Of a stretch of DNA of 64,000 bases, positions 1-6,788 are shown piece after piece. A program made the translations under genes and the position numbers. Position 1 is the first letter of the stretch, and every line of letters starts with the position of its first letter. The notes beneath the pieces are model-generated. The model did no database searches. It saw nothing but the letters and a program-made list of their open reading frames with translations, and was not told the DNA's origin. Source of the stretch: Azospirillum sp. TSO22-1 (GTDB lineage: Bacteria; Pseudomonadota; Alphaproteobacteria; Azospirillales; Azospirillaceae); contig NZ_LGQZ01000085.1 of assembly GCF_003116015.1 (NCBI RefSeq), positions 17,260-81,259 on the forward strand, given 5' to 3'.

Positions 1-462
1 GCGACCATCGAGGCCGCCCGCGCCGGCGAGGCCGGCAAGGGCTTCGCCGTGGTGGCGCACGAGGTGAAGGGCCTGTCGACGCAGACCGCCCGCTCCACCG
101 ATGAGATCGCGGCGCAGATCGCCGTGGTGCAGGCGGAGACCGATCAGGCCGTCGCCGCCATCCGCGAGATCGCCCGCACGGTCGGCGAGGTGCACGAGAC
201 CTCCTCCTCCATCGCCGCGGCGATCCACGAGCAGCACGCCGCCATCGGCGAGATCAGCCGCAACGTGGCGCAGGCGGCGCACGGCACGGACGAGATCAAC
301 CTGCACATCACCGACGTCTCGCGCGCCGCCGACGGCACGCTGGGCGCCTCGCAGGCGGTGGCCGACGCGGCGGACGAGCTGGTCCACCAGTCGGAAGCGC
401 TGGAGCACCACGTCGAGGACTTCCTGCGCGAGATCCGCGAGTCCAACCGGCTGGCGGCGTAA
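1..462 (+). CDS. Methyl-accepting chemotaxis protein, C-terminal fragment
   Basis: This is the last 153 residues of a chemotaxis receptor whose 5' part lies outside the window. The frame is open from base 1 and reads the end of the conserved signalling hairpin (EAARAGEAGKGFAVVAHEVK at residues 4-23), the segment that contacts CheA and CheW, followed by long heptad-like helices typical of the returning coiled-coil arm. It ends without a CheR-binding pentapeptide. The ligand-binding region is not visible, so the stimulus cannot be named. The family assignment is secure from the signalling-tip motif. Confidence 0.95.
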   Translation, partial: ATIEAARAGEAGKGFAVVAHEVKGLSTQTARSTDEIAAQIAVVQAETDQAVAAIREIARTVGEVHETSSSIAAAIHEQHAAIGEISRNVAQAAHGTDEINLHITDVSRAADGTLGASQAVADAADELVHQSEALEHHVEDFLREIRESNRLAA

Positions 463-544
463 GGCCGCAGCCCCCTCCGTTCGGAAGCCTTGGTGGCGCC
501 GGCGGTTGCTGTATGCTGATGGGCGAACCAGCAGGGAGGACAAC

Positions 545-724
545 GTGCGCTATCACGTCATGGCCGGCGGCACGATGGGCGTCATCAGCCTGAAGCGGGA
601 CACCCTGGACGGCGCCATCAAGAAGGCCGGCGAACTCCGCCAGAGCCACGAGTACGAGGACGTCCGGATCATCGACACCGAGAGCGGCGCGGTGGTCGAG
701 GAACCCAAGCCGACCGTGCAGTAG
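545..724 (+). CDS. Small conserved-type protein, 59 aa, unknown function
   Basis: A GTG start is chosen because a strong AGGGAGG Shine-Dalgarno lies about five bases upstream (532-538). The product is 59 residues, has no signal peptide or membrane segment, and reads as a compact alpha/beta protein (a beta strand, a helix KKAGELRQSHEYEDV, then strand VRIIDTESG). This is similar in style to small proteins that sit behind receptor genes in Azospirillum-like genomes, but no family was recognised. It lies 82 bases behind the chemotaxis receptor and may share its transcript. Confidence 0.7.
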   Translation: MRYHVMAGGTMGVISLKRDTLDGAIKKAGELRQSHEYEDVRIIDTESGAVVEEPKPTVQ

Positions 725-744
725 GCACGGCGTTCCACGGCCCC

Positions 745-905
745 CACCCTATCCCTCCCCCGCTGGGCGGGGGAGGGAACTTCGCCATACCGGGAATGCA
801 GGCAAGGGTACCCCCTCTCCCGCCCAGCTTTCGCGCAAGCTTCGCTTGCGCTGACGCGGTAGGCGGATCCTTCGGATCCGCCGAGAGCGGGGGAGGGCCG
901 GGGTG
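745..905. repeat. REP-like palindromic intergenic elements
   Basis: Two GC-rich palindromic blocks. The first (about 746-778) pairs CCCTCCCCCGC with GCGGGGGAGGG. The second (about 809-905) starts CCCCCTCTCCCGC and ends GCGGGGGAGGGCCGGGGTGGGGG around internal palindromes (AAGCTTCGCTTGCG-type and GGATCCTTCGGATCC). A related block lies at 62407-62450, so this looks like a dispersed repeat family rather than a gene terminator. Confidence 0.6.
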
Positions 906-1034
906 GGGGCAAAAACCTCGCCATGCTTGTGGCCCGGCTCACATCCGCCCAGGCCTGCCCCCGCTAGTCTCCTGTCATCGACAACACGCCGGACGCGAGA
1001 GAGCGCCGGCCCCCTCAGACAGGAGACCGACACC

Positions 1035-1484
1035 ATGATCCGCACTTCGCTCCTCGCCGGCTTCGCCTCGCTCGCGCTGTTCGCCGCTCCCGCCATGGCG
1101 CAGAACGTGTCGAACATCTCGAACACTGCCGCCGGCGTCGGCAACGTCGCGGTGCAGGGCGTCACCACCATGCAGCGCGGCGGCGGACTGTTGGGCGGCC
1201 CGAACGTCGCGAACGTCTCCAACACGGCGGCCGGCATCGGCAACACCGCGTCGCAGGGCGTCTTCGTCGGCCAGCGCTCAGGCGGGCTGTTCCCCGGCGG
1301 CTCGATGGCGAACGTCTCCAACACCGCGGCGGGCATCGGCAACCAGGCGTCGCAGGCGGCGACGGTGCTCCAGCGCTCCGGCGGCCGGGCGCCCTTCGGC
1401 GGCCCGAACTTCGCCAACGTGTCGAACCTCTCGGCCGGCATCGGCAACTTCGCCGGCCAGGGCGCCCTCGTCCGCCAGCGCTGA
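1035..1484 (+). CDS. Secreted four-repeat protein with curlin-like pattern
   Basis: A 149-residue protein with a clear Sec signal peptide ending in APAMA-Q (cleavage near residue 22). The mature part is four repeats of about 33 residues, each opening with NVSN, followed by AG(I/V)GNxAxQ and a Gln-Arg, then a Gly-rich spacer. The spacing of Gly, Asn, Ala and Gln recalls the curlin repeat (SxxxxxQxGxxNxAxxxQ) but the second Gln is closer, so it is at best a distant relative. The ATG at 1035 is preceded by AGGAGA at 1021-1026. Inference: a secreted, perhaps fibrous or amyloid-forming surface protein. No curli accessory gene (csgB, csgG) is in the window. Confidence 0.75.
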   Translation: MIRTSLLAGFASLALFAAPAMAQNVSNISNTAAGVGNVAVQGVTTMQRGGGLLGGPNVANVSNTAAGIGNTASQGVFVGQRSGGLFPGGSMANVSNTAAGIGNQASQAATVLQRSGGRAPFGGPNFANVSNLSAGIGNFAGQGALVRQR

Positions 1485-1517
1485 CCGTTCACCCGCCCCC
1501 CCGAACCAAACCCCGGG

Positions 1518-1546
1518 CCCCGGCCGGAGCGATCCGGCCGGGGTTT
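1518..1546. terminator. Rho-independent terminator between convergent genes
   Basis: A perfect 10-base stem CCCCGGCCGG / CCGGCCGGGG with loop AGCGAT is followed by TTT. It lies between the repeat protein and the end of gluQ, and can serve both directions because AAA-rich bases flank its left side. Confidence 0.75.
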
Positions 1547-1551
1547 CCGCG

Positions 1552-2394
1552 TCAATCCGGAAAGCCGGCCAGCGCGCGCACCTCGGCCGGCGCGCAGCCG
1601 GCCTCGCGGAGCGAGCGCAGCGTCTGCGCCCGGTCGCGCTTGGCGAGGCGCTCGCCGCGGTCGTTGGTCAGCAGACCGTGGTGGTGCCATTCCGGCACGT
1701 GCAGCCCGAGCAGCGCCTGCAGCAGCCGGTGCAGGTGGGTGGCGAAGAACAGGTCCTCGCCGCGGGTCACCAGCGTGACGCCCTGCAGGTCGTCGTCCAC
1801 GGTGACGCTGAGGTGATAGCTGGTCGGCGTGTCCTTGCGGGCCAGCACCACGTCGCCGAGGATCTCCGGAGTCGCCTCCTGCCAGCCGCGGCCGCGGTCG
1901 AACCAGCGCGGAGGCCCCACCCGCCGCACCGCCGCCGCGACGTCGAGCCGCCACGCGTACGCCTCCCCCGCCGCCATGCGGGCGGCGCGTTCGGACTCGG
2001 CAAGATGGCGGCAGGTGCCGGGGTAGAGCGGACCGTCCGGCCCGTGCGGCGCGTGGCCGGCGCGGGCGATCTCCGCCGCGATGTCCCTGCGGGTGCAGAA
2101 GCACGGGTAGACGACGCCCAGCGCCTGCAGGCGCCCGAGCGCCGCGCGGTAATCGTCGAGGTGATTGGATTGCCGGCGCACCGGCGTTTCCCAGGCGAGG
2201 CCCAGCCACGCCAGGTCCTCCATCAGGTCCCGCTCGAACTCGGGACGGCAGCGCTGCGGGTCGATGTCCTCGATGCGCAGGAGGAAGCGGCCTTTTGCCG
2301 CAGTGGCCGCGCGCCAGCCGAACAGCGCCGAATGCGCGTGGCCCAGGTGCAGGTGCCCGGTCGGGCTGGGGGCGAAGCGGGTGACGGTCGTCAT
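1552..2394 (-). CDS. gluQ: Glutamyl-Q tRNA(Asp) synthetase
   Basis: GluQRS charges glutamate onto the queuosine base at position 34 of tRNA(Asp). It resembles the catalytic half of glutamyl-tRNA synthetase and lacks an anticodon-binding domain, which fits 280 residues. The class I signature HLHLGH is at residues 14-19, after RFAPSPTG. The zinc site is visible as CFC about residues 95-97 with a later YPGTC. The KMSKS-like loop is degenerate (LAKRD), as usual in this family. The ATG at 2394 is used because it opens the MTTVTRFAPSPTG motif; an upstream in-frame start would add 12 unlike residues. Confidence 0.96.
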   Translation of the reverse strand: MTTVTRFAPSPTGHLHLGHAHSALFGWRAATAAKGRFLLRIEDIDPQRCRPEFERDLMEDLAWLGLAWETPVRRQSNHLDDYRAALGRLQALGVVYPCFCTRRDIAAEIARAGHAPHGPDGPLYPGTCRHLAESERAARMAAGEAYAWRLDVAAAVRRVGPPRWFDRGRGWQEATPEILGDVVLARKDTPTSYHLSVTVDDDLQGVTLVTRGEDLFFATHLHRLLQALLGLHVPEWHHHGLLTNDRGERLAKRDRAQTLRSLREAGCAPAEVRALAGFPD

Positions 2395-2463
2395 GCCGCT
2401 TCTATAGCCGAACCGACGCCCCTCCCACAAACGGCCCCCTCACAAATGGGAGAAAGCGCCTGT

Positions 2464-2631
2464 TCAGATGTAGGGGTTGTCGCGGATCGGCTCGACCGGG
2501 ATATCCTCGCCCTCGAGGTACAGGGCGAGCCGGCGGCGCAGTTCGCGATCGAAGGCCTCGATGCGCTGCTGACGCGCCTTCTCTTCGCGTTCCTGGCGCT
2601 TCGCGGCAAGGCTGATGATCTGTGCAGTCAT
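2464..2631 (-). CDS. Small charged helical protein, 55 aa
   Basis: A 55-residue reading frame starting MTAQIISLAAKRQ and ending DNPYI. It is very rich in Arg and Glu between residues 11 and 36 and should form one long amphipathic helix; there is no signal peptide. The rest (LEGEDIPVEPIRDNPYI) is acidic. Upstream bases GGGGGCCACC give only a weak Shine-Dalgarno. It sits 69 bases upstream of gluQ on the same strand, so the two could be cotranscribed. No function is known to me; coding potential rests on codon use and protein-like composition. Confidence 0.6.
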   Translation of the reverse strand: MTAQIISLAAKRQEREEKARQQRIEAFDRELRRRLALYLEGEDIPVEPIRDNPYI

Positions 2632-2929
2632 GGTGGCCCCCGTGGTCGTTGCCGCGACTGTGCCCGACCATGGTTAACGACCAGTAACCAAGCCGGCGGC
2701 TTTCGGCCGTCTTGGCTGTGGGCACCCCATTTGTCACACCCCTCCCCCTTTTTCTGGGGCGCCGCCGGGCACCGAAGGCGTGTCGGAAGCGTTACGGGGG
2801 TGTGAAGATTGTGCGGTGCGGTGGCGGTCGGCGACACGAGATGTTGAGATTATCCGCCGTATCGCTTATGTATCTGGTGCGCTCGGGGTCAGAGGCCGTG
2901 CGAGACGGTATGAGACGAGGGAGTGGCCA

Positions 2930-3493
2930 TTGGCTCCACCACCCGATCACTGTCCGGCTCTGGTGCTGAACGCGGACTTCCGCCCGCTCAGCTACTTCCC
3001 CCTGTCGCTCTGGTCGTGGCAGGAGGCGGTGAAGGCGGTCTTCCTCGACCGCGTCAACGTGATTTCCCAGTATGACCGGATCGTTCACTCCCCGCGCTTC
3101 GAGATCCGCCTGCCCAGCGTCATCTCGCTGAAGGAGTACATCCCGGCGACCCGCCGGCCGGCGTTCACCCGCTTCAACGTGTTCCTGCGCGACCGCTTCA
3201 GCTGCCAGTACTGCGGCAAGCCGTTCCCGACGCAGGAGCTGACCTTCGACCACGTCATCCCGCGCTCGCGCGGCGGGCGGACGACGTGGGAGAACGTCGT
3301 CACATCCTGTTCGGCGTGCAATCTGGTGAAAGGCAACCGGCTGCCGCACCATTGCGGCATGATCCCGCTCAGTCCGCCGTTCCAGCCGACGGCCTACGAG
3401 CTGCAAGAGAACGGACGCGCCTTCCCGCCAAACTTCCTGCACGAGAGTTGGCGGGATTTTCTTTACTGGGACACCGAACTGGACCCGGTGTGA
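2930..3493 (+). CDS. HNH endonuclease domain protein
   Basis: A 187-residue protein with a complete HNH/McrA-type nuclease core. The zinc-binding CQYC is followed by LTFDHVIPRSRGG with the metal and general-base residues, then NVVTSCSACNLVKGNR with the Asn and second Cys pair. The N-terminal part (PALVLNADFRPLSYFPLSLW) is characteristic of a chromosomal family common in alphaproteobacteria, not a homing endonuclease. The TTG at 2930 is chosen because GAGGGAG lies six bases upstream and the conserved part begins a few residues later; a longer frame from 2780 adds unlike sequence. Its cellular substrate is unknown. Confidence 0.88.
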   Translation: MAPPPDHCPALVLNADFRPLSYFPLSLWSWQEAVKAVFLDRVNVISQYDRIVHSPRFEIRLPSVISLKEYIPATRRPAFTRFNVFLRDRFSCQYCGKPFPTQELTFDHVIPRSRGGRTTWENVVTSCSACNLVKGNRLPHHCGMIPLSPPFQPTAYELQENGRAFPPNFLHESWRDFLYWDTELDPV

Positions 3494-3499
3494 CGGGGG

Positions 3500-4078
3500 T
3501 CAGACCCGCTCCGCGACCCAGATCGCCGCACGAGTGCAGACCCGGATCGTGCCGGACAGCAGCGGGTACGCGGGCGCCTGCTCCGCACCGTTGGCGAGGC
3601 CGATGTCGCGGTGTTCCAGCTCCTCGGCCTGGAACTTGAGGATCTTCTCCTCCAGATCCGACTCGGCGGGGCCGAGGTGGTCGAGCTGGGCGGCGTAGTG
3701 GCCGTCGATGACCTCCTCCACCGCCACCGTGCAGGCCATCGCCGCGCGGTCTCCGATCAGCGCCGTCACCGCGCCGAGCAGCCAGCCGCCGACGTGCCAC
3801 AGCGGCTGCAGCGCCGTCGGGCGGACGCGGCGGGCCACCAGCTGCTCCTCGAAGTAGCGCAGGTGTTCGCGCTCCTGGGCGGCCATGTGACGCAGCGTGC
3901 GGCCGTGCGGCCCCTTGCCCATGACGGCGAGCTGGCCCTCGTAGATGCGCTTGGCGCCGTACTCGCCGGCGTGGTCGACGCGGATGATGCGGGCGAGGCG
4001 TTCCTGCGGGCGCGGATCGCCGGGCAACGCGCCGCGCGCCGGCTTGCGGGGGGCGGAAGCGGCGGCTGGAAGGGTCAT
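3500..4078 (-). CDS. coq7: Demethoxyubiquinone hydroxylase (ubiquinone biosynthesis)
   Basis: Coq7 is a membrane-associated di-iron carboxylate hydroxylase for the penultimate step of ubiquinone synthesis. The 192-residue protein has the ferritin-like Glu/His ligand pattern in two repeats: HAGEYGA with QEREHLRYFE, and AVEEVIDGHY with EELEHRDIG. A central hydrophobic stretch (LLGAVTALIGDRAAMACTVA) fits the membrane-dipping region. Its ATG overlaps the dsbB stop by four bases (ATGA), so translation should be coupled. The short coq7 form (about 190-220 aa) matches bacterial members. Confidence 0.95.
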   Translation of the reverse strand: MTLPAAASAPRKPARGALPGDPRPQERLARIIRVDHAGEYGAKRIYEGQLAVMGKGPHGRTLRHMAAQEREHLRYFEEQLVARRVRPTALQPLWHVGGWLLGAVTALIGDRAAMACTVAVEEVIDGHYAAQLDHLGPAESDLEEKILKFQAEELEHRDIGLANGAEQAPAYPLLSGTIRVCTRAAIWVAERV

Positions 4079-4602
4079 GCGGCGGCTTCCGTGCGGCCGG
4101 CGGCGCGGTAGGCCAGGCGCGCCGAAAGGAAGGCGAAGGCGGACAGCGCCAGTGAGACGACCACGTTGTAGCCGGCCATGGTGATGCCGAACAATTCCCA
4201 CTGGATCTCGTCGCAGCGCACGACGGGCGCCTTCATGACCTGGGCGCGCAGGTCCTCCAGCGTCAGCGCCGCGCCGCCCGTTGCGCCGCAGGCCGAGGTG
4301 CCGGCCCACCAATGGTGTTCGACCCCGACGTGGTAGGTGGCGATGCCGGCGTTGGCGAGCAGCGCCAGCCCGCTGGCCACCAGCAGCGCGTCGCCCAGGC
4401 CGCGCCAGCGCGGGAAGGCCAGCGTGATGATGCCGAAGCCGAGCACGGCGGCGTAGGGCACGCGCTGGTAGAGGCACAGGATGCACGGCTGGTAGCCGAA
4501 CCCGTATTGGAAGACGAACGCGGCGCCGAGCACTCCGGCGCTGGCGAGCGCCAGCAGGACGGCCGGCAGGCGGGGATCGATGAGGGTCGGGCGATGCAGC
4601 AT
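4075..4602 (-). CDS. dsbB: Disulfide bond formation protein B
   Basis: DsbB is an inner-membrane protein that reoxidises periplasmic DsbA and passes the electrons to ubiquinone. The 175-residue sequence has four hydrophobic segments (about residues 14-33, 45-65, 72-90 and 148-168). The first redox pair, CILC, lies in the first periplasmic loop after GYQP. The second pair is the well-separated Cys in SACGA and in VRCDE, in the second loop. The stop overlaps the start of coq7. No dsbA is in view. Confidence 0.93.
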   Translation of the reverse strand: MLHRPTLIDPRLPAVLLALASAGVLGAAFVFQYGFGYQPCILCLYQRVPYAAVLGFGIITLAFPRWRGLGDALLVASGLALLANAGIATYHVGVEHHWWAGTSACGATGGAALTLEDLRAQVMKAPVVRCDEIQWELFGITMAGYNVVVSLALSAFAFLSARLAYRAAGRTEAAA

Positions 4603-4675
4603 GGCGCCTTCGATATAGCGCGGCGCGGCGCGTTGCGCCAGTTGCCGCGCGCGTGCTTCCGCGCATCCTTTGCGA

Positions 4676-4703
4676 TTGACCGGGGCGGGCGGGTCTGTAT
4701 GAT
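4676..4703 (+). promoter_or_regulatory. Predicted sigma70 promoter of tRNA-Leu
   Basis: TTGACC at 4676-4681 and TATGAT at 4698-4703 are 16 bases apart, which places the start of transcription about 13 bases before the tRNA. The position and consensus match make this the best promoter visible in this part. Confidence 0.65.
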
Positions 4704-4723
4704 CGCCGCACCATTCATCCCGT

Positions 4724-4809
4724 GCCCCAGTGGCGAAATGGTAGACGCGGCAGACTCAAAATCTGTTGCCGGCAACGGCGTGCTGGTTCGAGTCCGGCCT
4801 GGGGCACCA
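4724..4809 (+). tRNA. tRNA-Leu(CAA)
   Basis: An 86-base tRNA with encoded CCA. The acceptor stem GCCCCAG pairs with CTGGGGC. The anticodon stem CAGA/TCTG holds the seven-base loop CUCAAAA, giving anticodon CAA. The long variable arm is GCCG-GCAA-CGGC, as expected of a class II Leu tRNA. The T arm has GGTTCGAGTCC. The discriminator is A. Its 3' half is the integration site of the island that follows. Confidence 0.97.
4753..4809 (+). other. Island left attachment site (attL) in tRNA-Leu
   Basis: This 57-base stretch, from the anticodon stem to CCA, matches 23380-23436 without gaps at 53 of 57 positions. The first 16 and last 30 bases are identical; all four differences fall in the variable arm. 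Direct repeats of a tRNA 3' end are the normal trace of tyrosine-integrase integration. Confidence 0.85.
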
Positions 4810-4833
4810 TCTCTACCAAGGCTTTTTGCGCCT

Positions 4834-4874
4834 GAGGGGACGTGCAGCGGCGATGTATGCCGCTGCGTCCCCTC
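4834..4874. repeat. Long hairpin just inside the island left end
   Basis: GAGGGGAC and GCAGCGGC pair with GCCGCTGC and GTCCCCTC around loop GATGTAT, with a two-base bulge. It begins 25 bases after the tRNA CCA. It may be the tRNA terminator or an integrase/excisionase arm site; no T tract follows. Confidence 0.5.
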
Positions 4875-5353
4875 CTATTCCCCTCTGGGAACCCTTGGGT
4901 GGCGGAAGACCGGGCCGCCGGCAGGGCGAGGCAAGAGAGCATAGCGGCATCGGCGGCGGCATCTCCGCAGACTCATCGCATGACGGTGCGGCGTCCTGCC
5001 CTCTCGAACCGGCTGCACCGCTGTCAGCTCCGAAATCCTCTCTTACCTCTATCTAAGCCCCTGTTGGGGCAAGCATCAGCCGCACCATCCTTACAAGGGG
5101 GCAAATCCCGCCGAAACCAACTTTCCCTTACACGTCCTCAGATTCAAACGATACCAGCCGCGTCACACCCTGCGGCTGCTTACATTTTCGTCCCTTTACA
5201 CGCCTCCGGGTTTCCCCGCCCAGCCCCTTCCCTGACTATGCCACCGTCCGCTCGCCCCGTTATCTGCATTCTACATCGACGATCACAGGAAACCGTCTTC
5301 CCTTCCGCTCCCGATCCGGCCACATTCGCGCCACGTGCTGGATCTGCTGGGGA
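4875..5353. other. Gene-free stretch at island left end
   Basis: About 480 bases with no convincing reading frame or RNA gene. Base composition is lower in GC than the flanking chromosome and codon-like periodicity is absent. It probably holds integrase arm sites and the promoter of the next gene, but no clear sigma70 boxes were found. Confidence 0.4.
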
Positions 5354-6730
5354 ATGGACGTGGTTGAGACGGTTGAGGTTGGGGTGACGGATCTCGATGG
5401 TCCGGCGGACGCGGAGGCCGACGCCCTTCTGGACCTGTTCGCGGTCGGCATACACGCTGTCCTCCCTGATCTGGACGGCGGCCTTGCTGGCTTCGCGAGC
5501 CGGTTGGCCCGTGCTGGGGTGGTGCGACCTGTCAGTAGGGCGCCGGGTGCCGCACGCACTTCCGTGCGCCTCGACGTGCGCTTCACCGTGCCGGACCTCC
5601 CGGACGGCGGCAAGATGGAGCTGAAGGGGCAGCTTTGCCTCACAGTGGGAGACCGCAGCATCATCGTGACCCCCGCCAGCGTCCTCCGGGGGAACGCCCT
5701 CCGCTCTCTGCGGGAGCGGCTCACGGATGTCGGACCGAAGGGCCTGGATGGAAACGACAACGTGGTGGGCGCGCGCGAGGGTGACCGGGGACGGCTGCTG
5801 CGCCTCCAGCTCCGGGACGTTGAACTGGCGTTCGACGCCTTCTTGGCCGCGTTGCGGTCGGCGGCGCTGATGCCGGGAGACGCCCCCCTGTCGTGCGAGC
5901 TCCGGCTGTGGTCATGCGAGATCTGCCGGGATATCACCGAGTCTGACGCACCCAGCTTGGTGGCCTCGCTGCGCAACATGCGCCCCCCAGACGCCGCGGT
6001 CTTCCGGTCCCGCTTCTTTGTCACGTCCACGGCGGAGGAGATCGTTGGCAACCTCCCCGCGGTGACCTGGAATGAGGGGCACAGGCGGGGAAAGGTGGAG
6101 TCCAAGATCTACGCCAAGAGGGCGGACCTTCTCCGCCTGGAGGTAAAGGCCCTCGACCGAGCCGCCGTCAAGCGCCTCCTAGGCAGGTCCGATGACGCAC
6201 AGATCGTAACGCCGCTCAGCGGGAGGACAATTGCCGCCCTGCTCGCGCGGGTCGCGGAAGCCGCACAGGATCGTCTAGACGTCATGTGGGAGTTCAGGCA
6301 GTACGCAACTACCGTCCAAGAGGACCGCGTGCATTTCCTCGGCAGCCTCGCGCCGTTGCTTCGCGTCATCAACCCGCCCACCGGGCGCGGCGGACGCCCG
6401 ATCAGCGATGAGACGCGCACACTCGCCTACCGTGCCATCGAGACCCTCATACAGCTTGGCAGCTTTAGCGCCGTCAGCGTGCGGCGGGATAACCCGGTGC
6501 GGCAGGCTCTCGATGAGATGGCGGACGACGCCGAAGGCGGCCTTGTTACCCGCGGCGGACGGCATGGCTCCATCTACGTCGTCCGCCCCGAGTACGCAAA
6601 GGCGCGCGAAGCTGCTGCCGTGATGTTGGCACCCTCACCAAACGCCACCGGGGTGACCGCGCCAGCGCACCGCGATGAGGGAGCGACGAGTGAGGATATA
6701 GAGGAACAGGAAAGGGGACACTCGCTCTGA
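5354..6730 (+). CDS. Mobile-element protein, possible replication initiator
   Basis: A 458-residue soluble protein I do not recognise with certainty. Around residues 235-275 it reads WNEGHRRGKVESKIYAKR, then LLRLEVKA. A Tyr-Ala-Lys followed shortly by an Arg-Leu-Glu-Val strand is reminiscent of the core of phage or plasmid replication initiators. The C-terminus (from about 425) is acidic and low in complexity. It is convergent with the SF3 helicase gene, which supports a replication role but does not prove it. The ATG at 5354 abuts a GGGGA, an unusually short spacing, so a later start is possible. Confidence 0.55.
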   Translation: MDVVETVEVGVTDLDGPADAEADALLDLFAVGIHAVLPDLDGGLAGFASRLARAGVVRPVSRAPGAARTSVRLDVRFTVPDLPDGGKMELKGQLCLTVGDRSIIVTPASVLRGNALRSLRERLTDVGPKGLDGNDNVVGAREGDRGRLLRLQLRDVELAFDAFLAALRSAALMPGDAPLSCELRLWSCEICRDITESDAPSLVASLRNMRPPDAAVFRSRFFVTSTAEEIVGNLPAVTWNEGHRRGKVESKIYAKRADLLRLEVKALDRAAVKRLLGRSDDAQIVTPLSGRTIAALLARVAEAAQDRLDVMWEFRQYATTVQEDRVHFLGSLAPLLRVINPPTGRGGRPISDETRTLAYRAIETLIQLGSFSAVSVRRDNPVRQALDEMADDAEGGLVTRGGRHGSIYVVRPEYAKAREAAAVMLAPSPNATGVTAPAHRDEGATSEDIEEQERGHSL

Positions 6731-6740
6731 GCGCCCCCTT
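6712..6740. terminator. Bidirectional hairpin between convergent island genes
   Basis: AAGGGG pairs with CCCCTT and CGCT with AGCG across the stop codon of the 5354-6730 gene. AAA before and TTG after give weak tracts in both directions. It separates that gene from the convergent helicase gene. Confidence 0.45.
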
Positions 6741-6788
6741 GCTTCAATGTCGCTGCGGCGGCACCGCTTCCGGCGCCGCCCCGCCTGC

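Noticed and set aside
4715..4942. A minus-strand frame reading PQAGLEPARR across the tRNA-Leu gene
   Set aside because: This is the well-known false protein produced by translating a tRNA gene backwards. A similar frame occurs at 23306-23545 over the attR copy.
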